Assembly (NCBI GenBank): GCA_001898095.1
Contig: MKSH01000099.1
Location: forward strand, 11,880-21,015
Source of the DNA: Solirubrobacterales bacterium 70-9
Lineage (GTDB): Bacteria > Actinomycetota > Thermoleophilia > Solirubrobacterales > 70-9
Direction of reading: 5' to 3'
Length of the DNA stretch: 9,136 bases
Shown here: positions 1 through 9,136 of the stretch, in pieces
Position numbering within the stretch: position 1 is the first letter of the stretch
Layout of the letters: the number at the start of each line of letters is the position of its first letter
Program-made: the position numbers and the translations under genes
The notes under the pieces: model-generated
What the model was told of the DNA's origin: nothing
The model's input: the letters and a program-made list of their open reading frames with translations, nothing else
Databases searched by the model: none

Positions 1-116
1 TGTTCTTCGTCGACTGCGACGGCAAGCTCGATACGGAGCCCGTGGCGACCGCGATCGAGGCTCTGCGGGGCAAAGCGGAATCGGTCCGCATCCTCGGCTC
101 CTATCCGGTCGTCTGA
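1..116 (+). CDS. pheA: Prephenate dehydratase, C-terminal end (partial)
   Basis: Only the last 37 codons are present, read from base 3 and ending in TGA at 114-116; the gene begins outside the window. The visible peptide begins FFVDCDG, runs through EPVATAIEALRGKAESVRIL and ends GSYPVV. This matches the end of the ACT regulatory domain of prephenate dehydratases, whose usual form is FFVDLEGH...EPV..AL..L......LGSYP. The family converts prephenate to phenylpyruvate in phenylalanine synthesis, in the cytoplasm, and the ACT domain binds phenylalanine for feedback inhibition. The catalytic domain and the ESRP phenylalanine-binding motif would lie upstream and cannot be checked. The HNH gene follows after 36 nt on the same strand, so cotranscription is possible. 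A bifunctional chorismate mutase-PheA cannot be excluded from the tail alone. Confidence 0.85.
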   Translation, partial: FFVDCDGKLDTEPVATAIEALRGKAESVRILGSYPVV

Positions 117-137
117 GTCGCCGCTTCCCCGCCCGCA

Positions 138-143
138 TACAAT
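138..143 (+). promoter_or_regulatory. -10-like box TACAAT, possible leaderless start for the HNH gene
   Basis: TACAAT matches the -10 consensus TATAAT at five of six positions. It lies 9 nt before the ATG at 153, so transcription would begin at about 150-153, at or within a few bases of the start codon. No Shine-Dalgarno-like purine run precedes the ATG, which fits a leaderless or near-leaderless mRNA. I see no convincing -35 element 16-18 nt upstream. A chance match is possible, though the bases around it are GC-rich. Confidence 0.45.
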
Positions 144-152
144 CTCCGCACC

Positions 153-662
153 ATGGCCAGGGTGCTGGTGCTCAATGCGACGTATGAGCCGATTAACGTC
201 TGCACTTTGCGACGTGCCGCCGTCCTGCTCCTGAAGGAAAAGGCGGAGCTCCTCGAGCAGCGCGAGGGCGACGCCCTCCACTCCGAGCACATGACCCTGG
301 AGCGACCCGACGTGATCCGCCTCGTCAACTACGTCCGCATCCCCCGCGCGGCCCACCGCCGTAAGATCACCCGCCGCGCCGTCCTCGCCCGGGACTCCTG
401 GACCTGCCAGTACTGCGGCTCGACCAAGTCCGGCCTCACCGTCGACCACGTCATCCCCCGCTCCCGCGGCGGCGCCTCCACCTGGGACAACATCGTCGCG
501 GCCTGCGCGACGTGCAACCGCAAGAAGGGGAACCGGTTGCCGAGGGAGATCCACATGCACCCGAAAAACGCGCCGAAGGCCCCGGCCCCGACGGTGTTCA
601 TCCAGGTGGCGAGTCCGAAGATCCCTGCCAACTGGCAGCAGTATCTGCCGCAGGCGGCTTAG
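153..662 (+). CDS. HNH endonuclease family protein
   Basis: This 169-residue protein has an HNH nuclease core near its centre. Two zinc-binding CxxC pairs (C85/C88 in CQYC and C118/C121 in CATC) flank the motif VDHVIPRSRGG, with the catalytic D98-H99. W111-D112-N113 supplies the central N, and C121-N122 with KKG follows. This is the McrA/5-methylcytosine-nuclease-like HNH fold with a structural zinc and a metal-dependent DNA-cleaving site. The N-terminus (VLVLNATYEPINV, then RRAAVLLLKEKAELLE) is characteristic of a widespread single-domain family of unknown physiological role, common as a solitary gene in actinobacteria and other phyla. The ATG is chosen because it gives this conserved N-terminus; no Shine-Dalgarno is visible. 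No methyltransferase or other restriction partner lies in the window, so a restriction role has no support here. The last 30 residues are proline- and alanine-rich and probably disordered. Its gene converges on gyrA. Confidence 0.9.
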   Translation: MARVLVLNATYEPINVCTLRRAAVLLLKEKAELLEQREGDALHSEHMTLERPDVIRLVNYVRIPRAAHRRKITRRAVLARDSWTCQYCGSTKSGLTVDHVIPRSRGGASTWDNIVAACATCNRKKGNRLPREIHMHPKNAPKAPAPTVFIQVASPKIPANWQQYLPQAA

Positions 663-687
663 CTTCGTTCTTCTTTGGGTTTGCGAG

Positions 688-803
688 GGAGGTGGTCCTG
701 ACCCTCTCCTCTCTCAAACTCGGGCCGGAGAGCCGGCGGCCGTCCGAGGAGGAGTCCCGCTGCCCTCGTTACAAGCCGTTCGGAGAGGGTCAGGACCACC
801 TCC
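688..803 (+). repeat. Hairpin element copy A, downstream of the HNH gene
   Basis: This 116-bp element has 22-bp perfect inverted ends: 688-709 is the exact reverse complement of 782-803. It begins 26 nt after the HNH stop codon. Inside the ends are two blocks, TCTCTCAAACTCGGGC (710-725) and TTACAAGCCGTTCGGAG (769-785), plus GGCCGTCCGAGG. All recur in copy B (997-1110) in the same order when B is read on the minus strand. Internal pairings are possible: CTCGG 719-723 with CCGAG 744-748, and TCCGA 743-747 with TCGGA 780-784. There is no U-tract after the stem, so it is not a standard intrinsic terminator. No transposase or clear target-site duplication is present. It may be a structured 3' RNA element, a REP/BIME-type repeat or a small MITE. 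Confidence 0.85.
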
Positions 804-996
804 TTGTGGGCGCCAGAGTGGCTGCGCGGCCTGCTCTCGAAAAAGATGGCAAGGGACGGAGCCCTCGCGGGGCTTTCGCAGCTTTCTCGGAGCAGTCACC
901 CGTGCGGACCTCTCCGGGCCCTCGGGCCGTTTCGCCGGCCCCGCGCCCGGTGCGCCCAGCCCTGACAAAGCTGGCGAAGCACCCCAAGGCCGGTGA
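804..996. other. Gene-free spacer between the two hairpin elements
   Basis: I see no credible gene in these 193 bases, although open frames run through them. Similarity between the two halves continues weakly here. The segment 869-890 (GGGGCTTTCGCAGCTTTCTC on plus) resembles the minus-strand reading of 960-985 (GGGGTGCTTCGCCAGCTTTG), displaced about 55 bp from the symmetry axis of the outer arms. A weak plus-strand hairpin AGCCC-TCGCG-GGGCT (860-874) followed by TTTC could help end HNH transcription, but its stem is only 5 bp. Confidence 0.5.
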
Positions 997-1110
997 GAGG
1001 GGGATGGGACACCCTCCGAACGGCTTGTAACTCGGGCGGCTGGACGAAACCTCGGACGGCCGGCGACTCCCCAGCCCGAGTTTGAGAGAGGAGGGTGTCC
1101 CATCCCCCTC
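997..1110 (-). repeat. Hairpin element copy B, downstream of gyrA
   Basis: This 114-bp relative of copy A (688-803) lies in inverted orientation and begins 16 nt after the gyrA stop. Its ends, 997-1017 and 1090-1110, are perfect 21-bp reverse complements. The end sequence differs from copy A (GGGTGTCCCATCC here against GGGTCAGGACCACC there), yet each copy is fully self-complementary. A second 9-bp stem, AACTCGGGC 1029-1037 with GCCCGAGTT 1074-1082, is perfect here and carries two mismatches in copy A. The blocks TCTCTCAAACTCGGGC, GGCCGTCCGAGG and TTACAAGCCGTTCGGAG are shared with copy A. Each copy therefore sits just past a stop codon in the same orientation relative to its upstream gene. Confidence 0.85.
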
Positions 1111-1126
1111 CCCTCAAGCCAAAGCC

Positions 1127-3649
<2,523 letters not shown>

Positions 3650-3852
3650 CAAGAACCCTCTCTTTTCACACTGTTCACTTTCATTTGATCACCAGAGGCG
3701 CCAGAGCCCTTCGCCCATGAACCCCACGCACGGGCGCGAAAACCAAGCAGGTCGGGGGACGCAGGGAGCGAGGTGAGGGGAGCGCACTCCAGTGCGTGAC
3801 CCGATCCGAGCGACCGAGGACCCCGAGATGCGCCGGTTTGCAGCGTCCGCGC
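3650..3852. other. gyrB-gyrA intergenic region
   Basis: These 203 bases hold no credible gene. The gyrA-proximal third is relatively AT-rich on the minus strand (CAAATGAAAGTGAAC, then the AGAGGG ribosome-binding site) and could contain a gyrA promoter, but no -35/-10 pair is good enough to call. The rest is a GC-rich segment with inverted repeats, listed separately. No U-tract-bearing terminator for gyrB is visible, so read-through into gyrA is possible. Confidence 0.6.
3757..3848. repeat. GC-rich palindromic segment after gyrB
   Basis: The segment is bounded by GGACGC (3757-3762) and its inverse GCGTCC (3843-3848). It contains the perfect inverted repeat CGCACT-CC-AGTGCG (3783-3796), and GAGCG recurs at 3766, 3780 and 3808. 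Pairing between the outer boundaries and the central stem is patchy. It begins 5 nt beyond the gyrB stop. The composition resembles dispersed intergenic repeats of GC-rich genomes, but only one copy is visible, so family membership is inference. Confidence 0.4.
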
Positions 3853-6390
<2,538 letters not shown>

Positions 6391-6422
6391 TTACCTGCAA
6401 ATCGTGGAAAAACGGTGCCCGG

Positions 6423-6725
6423 TTAGGCACCCCTTCCGACCCGAAATTTCAGCGCTTGCGGAGCCCTCTCCCCCAGCTCCTCCCGCAGCCGTCCCAAAAG
6501 CTGCTCCTGCATCAGGTCGAGCTCCTGCGCCCAGACGCCGTCCACGCACTCGACCGTGAGCGTCCCGGCGCGCTCGGAAACCGGCTTCGCGACGGCGGCG
6601 AGCCGCTCGCCCAGGGCCTCGCTCCAGGCGGCTTGCACGGCGGCGAGCCCGGTCTTCGGCGCGACCCGGTCGCGCGCCACGCGAAACGCCTCGGCGGCGG
6701 GGCGGGGGGCGCGGCGGCGGGTCAC
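6423..6725 (-). CDS. dciA: DciA-type DUF721 protein, helicase-loading factor
   Basis: This 100-residue basic protein belongs to the DUF721/DciA family. The diagnostic core is LAAVQAAWSEALGERLAAVAKPVS (residues 27-50), then a beta strand TLTVEC and VWAQELDLMQEQLLGRL (64-80), ending with LKFRVG. DciA interacts with the replicative helicase DnaB and assists its loading in bacteria that lack DnaC or DnaI; the family is the counterpart of M. tuberculosis Rv0004. The start GTG (6725-6723) overlaps the recF stop in a GTGA arrangement of 4 nt, which points to translational coupling and a shared transcript. The length is short but complete: the N-terminal 20 residues are arginine- and alanine-rich, and the core domain is whole. 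It sits between recF and gyrB, the usual actinobacterial position. Confidence 0.9.
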   Translation of the reverse strand: MTRRRAPRPAAEAFRVARDRVAPKTGLAAVQAAWSEALGERLAAVAKPVSERAGTLTVECVDGVWAQELDLMQEQLLGRLREELGERAPQALKFRVGRGA

Positions 6726-7834
6726 GCGGCCTCCGCGTCCGCGTCGCCGCCGGCGGCGTCGATCACGCCCGGGCGCGGCATCCGCACCATCGACCCGCGT
6801 GCCGCCGCCGGCAGCGACTCTTCGTCGGCGGCAGTGATCAGCGTCTGCCCACCGGCTGTGAGGCGGGCGACGAGCAGTTCGCGCCGGCCCGGGTCGAGCT
6901 CGCTCATCACGTCGTCGAGCAGCAGCAACGGGATGACCCGACGCGCCTGCAGCAGCGCCTCGCGCTCGGCGAACAGCAGTGCCAGGAGCGCGGCGCGCTG
7001 CTGGCCTTGCGAGCCGTATTTGCGCAGCGCGCGGCCCGCGGTGTTCAGCTTCAGCTCGTCGAGGTGGGGGCCCCAGGAGGTGCGGCCGAGCTTGAGGTCG
7101 GCGTCGCGGCGCTCGCGCAGGCCGGCGCGGATCGTCTCGGCATCGCCTTCGGCGCGCGGCGCGTAGACGAGCTCGCCATCCTCGAGCCCGAGCTCGGCCA
7201 GCGCCGTCGCGAACGCGGGCGCCAGCTCCGCCACCGCCTCGGCCCGCGCCGCGACCAGCGGTGCGGCCGCGTCGGCGACCCCGGCGTCCCAGACGTCGAG
7301 CGCGTCCGAGGACCCGTATCCCGCCGCGATCCGCGAGACCATCGCGTTGCGCTGCGCGAGCGCCTGGCCGAAGCGCTTGCGCAGCTCGCCTCGGGCCGGC
7401 CAGCGGGCGGCGAGGAAGCCGTCGAGGTGGGCGCGGCGCTCGGCCGGCGGTCCCTTCACCAGGCTCAGCCGGTCGGGGGCGAAGACCGCCACCGGCGGTC
7501 GCGAGCGGGCGATCGTCGCCGGATCCACGGCTTCTCCCTCGAGCAGGTGCCGGCGCCCCTCCGTCCGGCTCACCGAGGCCAGCAGCCGGCGCTCGATCCC
7601 GTCGTCGTCGCGGACCGTCGCCTCGGCCCGCGCCAGGCTCGCGCCGAAGGGGATCAGCTCACGCCGGTCCGAGGTCCGGAACGAGCGGCCGGTGAGGGCG
7701 AAGTAGAGCGCCTCGACGAGGTTCGTCTTGCCGACCCCGTTGGGGCCGACGATGCTGGTGATCCCCGGCCCGAGCGGCACGCGGACGCGCTCGAGGCTGC
7801 GGAGCGGGCGGGCCTCGATCGCGGTGACCAGCAC
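6722..7834 (-). CDS. recF: DNA replication and repair protein RecF
   Basis: This 370-residue SMC/ABC-type ATPase acts with RecO and RecR to load RecA at single-strand gaps and stalled forks. Walker A is GPNGVGKT (residues 30-37) in an N-terminal segment typical of RecF (SIVGPNGVGKTNLVEALYF). The family motif FAPDRLSLVKGPPAERR appears at 118-134. The ABC signature region is YGSQGQQR (273-280), and Walker B with the D-loop is LLLLDDVMSELD (303-314). Length matches the family (about 360-380). The start is GTG at 7834, 16 nt after the dnaN stop, with GGAGG six bases upstream; no alternative start is needed. The 3' end overlaps dciA by 4 nt. The C-terminal 20 residues are alanine- and aspartate-rich and variable in the family. 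Confidence 0.97.
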   Translation of the reverse strand: MLVTAIEARPLRSLERVRVPLGPGITSIVGPNGVGKTNLVEALYFALTGRSFRTSDRRELIPFGASLARAEATVRDDDGIERRLLASVSRTEGRRHLLEGEAVDPATIARSRPPVAVFAPDRLSLVKGPPAERRAHLDGFLAARWPARGELRKRFGQALAQRNAMVSRIAAGYGSSDALDVWDAGVADAAAPLVAARAEAVAELAPAFATALAELGLEDGELVYAPRAEGDAETIRAGLRERRDADLKLGRTSWGPHLDELKLNTAGRALRKYGSQGQQRAALLALLFAEREALLQARRVIPLLLLDDVMSELDPGRRELLVARLTAGGQTLITAADEESLPAAARGSMVRMPRPGVIDAAGGDADAEAA

Positions 7835-7850
7835 CGTCGCCCTCCGGCCC

Positions 7851-8957
7851 TCAGACGTTCAGGCGGATCGGCATCACGAGGTAGCGGAAGTCCTCGTTGT
7901 CGACCGGCTGCATCAGGCCCGGCCGCAGCGGCGAGATCAGCCGCAGCAGCACCTCGTCGCCGCCGACGCTTTCGATCCCCTCGCGCAGGTACTCGGGGTT
8001 GAAGCCGATCTCCATCGGCTCGCCCTCGAAGGCGGCGGGCATAGTCTCGCGCGCGTCGCCGACGTCGGGCGTCTCCGCCGACACGGTCAGCTCACCCGGC
8101 TCGAAGGAGAACCGCAGCGGCGCGTTGCGCTGGGCCAGCTGGCTGATCCGCCTGGCCACGTCGAGGAATTCGCCGCGCGGCAGCCGCACGTCATGCTCGT
8201 AGGACTCGGGGAGGAGCTGGCGGAAGTTCGGAAACTGGCCCTCGATCAGCCGCGTGGTCAAGGTGATCGAGCCGGCCTCGAAGATCGCCTGGTTCTGCTG
8301 CAGGGTGATCGCCGCGTCCTCGACTCCCTCGCCGCTGAGGATCCGCGCCAGCTCGCGCAGCGCCCGCGCCGGGATGTTCGCCTCGATCTCCCCGCTGAGC
8401 GCCGCCTCGAGCTCGGTCCGTTTGACCGCCAGCCGGTAGGAGTCGGTGGCGACCATCGTCATCTCGTTCCCCGAGGCGGTGACGAAGACCCCGGTCAGCA
8501 CCGGGCGCATGTCGTCGCGCGATGCCGCGCGGGCGACCAGGTCGATGCTTGCGGCGAGGGCCGCGGCCGGGATCCGGATCGGCTCGCCGTCGGCGCTCGG
8601 CAGCGTCGGGAAGTCCTCGGCCGGCAGCACCCGCAGGTGGAAGCTGGAGCTGCCGCTGCGGATCTCGACATCGCGCTCGGCCTCGCGCGTCTCGATTTCC
8701 ACGGTCGCGTCGGCGAGCGAGCGAGCGACTTCGGCGAGCAGTTTGCCGGGGAGGAGGACCGAGCCGCCGCCCTCGATGGTCGCGTCGACGGTGGTGCGCA
8801 GGCCGAGGTCGAGGTCGGTGGCGGAAAGGGTCACGGATCCCTCGCCGGCCTCGAGCAGGACCCCGGAGAGGGCCTGGGTCGCGGCGCGGGTGGAGACCGC
8901 ACGCGAGACGGTGGAGAGCTTGGCGACGAGTTCTTCGCGTTTGGTCGTGATCTTCAA
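7851..8957 (-). CDS. dnaN: DNA polymerase III beta subunit (sliding clamp)
   Basis: This 368-residue protein is the ring-forming processivity clamp that holds polymerase III and other partners on DNA. It shows the three repeated clamp domains of about 120 residues. Landmarks are MKITTKREELVAKL at the start, LPAEDFPTLP (111-120), ATDSYRLAVKR (170-180), LIEGQFPNFRQLLP (237-250) and the C-terminal LVMPIRLNV (360-368), which helps form the partner-binding cleft. The start is TTG at 8957. It gives the standard clamp N-terminus, and GAGG (8966-8963) stands five bases away, while no ATG or GTG offers a better fit. recF follows after 16 nt, consistent with a dnaN-recF-dciA operon. The upstream side carries DnaA-box-like sites and, by family convention, dnaA beyond the window. 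Confidence 0.97.
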   Translation of the reverse strand: MKITTKREELVAKLSTVSRAVSTRAATQALSGVLLEAGEGSVTLSATDLDLGLRTTVDATIEGGGSVLLPGKLLAEVARSLADATVEIETREAERDVEIRSGSSSFHLRVLPAEDFPTLPSADGEPIRIPAAALAASIDLVARAASRDDMRPVLTGVFVTASGNEMTMVATDSYRLAVKRTELEAALSGEIEANIPARALRELARILSGEGVEDAAITLQQNQAIFEAGSITLTTRLIEGQFPNFRQLLPESYEHDVRLPRGEFLDVARRISQLAQRNAPLRFSFEPGELTVSAETPDVGDARETMPAAFEGEPMEIGFNPEYLREGIESVGGDEVLLRLISPLRPGLMQPVDNEDFRYLVMPIRLNV

Positions 8958-9136
8958 GGTTGCCTCAGATTGCCTTGTGGAGTTGGTTTAGATCCTGTGG
9001 AAAGAAGACGGGACGAAGACTATTCCGCAACGCAAGGCCGAATGTGGCCTGTGGATGCGACTGTGGACGGGCGGGGATTCTTGCAGTGGCGGCGGCGGGC
9101 CGGGGCCAGGCCTGGGGCTAGCCGGCGGCGGGGGTG
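8958..9136. other. Probable oriC flank with DnaA-box-like sites
   Basis: This gene-free stretch lies directly upstream of dnaN, where oriC sits in most bacteria with a dnaA-dnaN pair. Read on the minus strand, four sites share the core TCCACA: CCGTCCACA (9062-9070), GCATCCACA (9050-9058), CTTTCCACA (8996-9004) and AACTCCACA (8976-8984). The first three match TTGTCCACA or TTATCCACA at seven of nine positions; the fourth is weaker. All point the same way, and the first two are 12 bp apart. No clear AT-rich unwinding element is visible, so the origin core may continue past the window. A 10-bp palindrome CCAGGCCTGG lies at 9106-9115. The dnaN promoter probably lies here, but I cannot assign it. 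Confidence 0.6.
8963..8966 (-). promoter_or_regulatory. Ribosome-binding site for the TTG start of dnaN
   Basis: GAGG on the minus strand stands five bases before the TTG at 8957. Together with the conserved clamp N-terminus it supports the rare TTG start. Confidence 0.6.

Noticed and set aside
858..932. Small hairpins at 860-874 and 917-928 as terminators
   Set aside because: Stems of only 4-5 bp with short T runs; too weak to call in GC-rich DNA.
512..1030. Plus-strand frame running from within the HNH gene into the intergenic hairpins
   Set aside because: Overlaps the HNH coding end in another frame and then reads through the inverted-repeat region; low-complexity protein without a domain.
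688..1110. Complete insertion sequence
   Set aside because: There is a long inverted repeat but no transposase and no obvious target-site duplication; only a non-autonomous element could be argued.
714..1117. Minus-strand frames through the hairpin region
   Set aside because: They read the inverted repeats and spacer, have Pro/Arg-rich composition and no support.
3650..3652. TTG start of gyrA one codon before the ATG
   Set aside because: It would be only 3 nt from AGAGGG; the following ATG has proper spacing.
7007..8002. 331-codon plus-strand frame opposite recF and dnaN
   Set aside because: Arg/Ala/Gly-rich antisense frame that spans two genuine genes and shows no family motif.

Overview
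This is a GC-rich bacterial chromosome segment at the replication-origin end of the classical dnaA-dnaN-recF-gyr cluster. Read on the minus strand (right to left) it contains a probable oriC flank, dnaN (sliding clamp), recF, dciA (DUF721 helicase-loading factor), gyrB and gyrA, all co-directional. On the plus strand at the left edge are the 3' end of pheA (prephenate dehydratase) and a complete small HNH endonuclease gene, which converge on gyrA. The order dnaN-recF-DUF721-gyrB-gyrA next to oriC, the high GC and the frequent GTG/TTG starts suggest a high-GC actinobacterium. An 802-residue GyrB with an E. coli-type insertion is unusual for mainstream actinobacteria. My best guess is a deep-branching class such as Thermoleophilia, but this is an inference and not proven by the sequence.

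Layout: 1-116 pheA tail (+); 153-662 HNH endonuclease (+), preceded by a -10-like box so close to the ATG that the transcript may be leaderless; 663-1126 gene-free convergent gap dominated by two related ~115-bp hairpin elements in inverted orientation; 1127-3649 gyrA (-); 3650-3852 gap with a palindromic GC-rich segment; 3853-6261 gyrB (-); 6262-6422 gyrB leader with a promoter and a terminator-like hairpin between promoter and start codon; 6423-6725 dciA (-), overlapping recF (6722-7834, -) by 4 nt; 7851-8957 dnaN (-), starting with TTG; 8958-9136 gene-free, with several TCCACA-core DnaA-box-like sites (oriC side).

The minus-strand genes serve replication: DnaN tethers polymerase III, RecF acts at gaps and stalled forks, DciA helps load the DnaB helicase, and GyrB/GyrA form the A2B2 gyrase that removes positive supercoils ahead of the fork. 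The coding content is ordinary housekeeping. The less ordinary signals are non-coding: (i) the twin elements after the HNH gene and after gyrA, whose terminal stems differ in sequence but are each perfectly self-complementary while their loops share long identical blocks; (ii) a strong hairpin plus U-tract that gyrB transcription must cross. At the protein level, GyrA has a degenerate GyrA-box and GyrB carries the long insertion. No tRNA, rRNA, CRISPR array, transposase or phage gene was seen.
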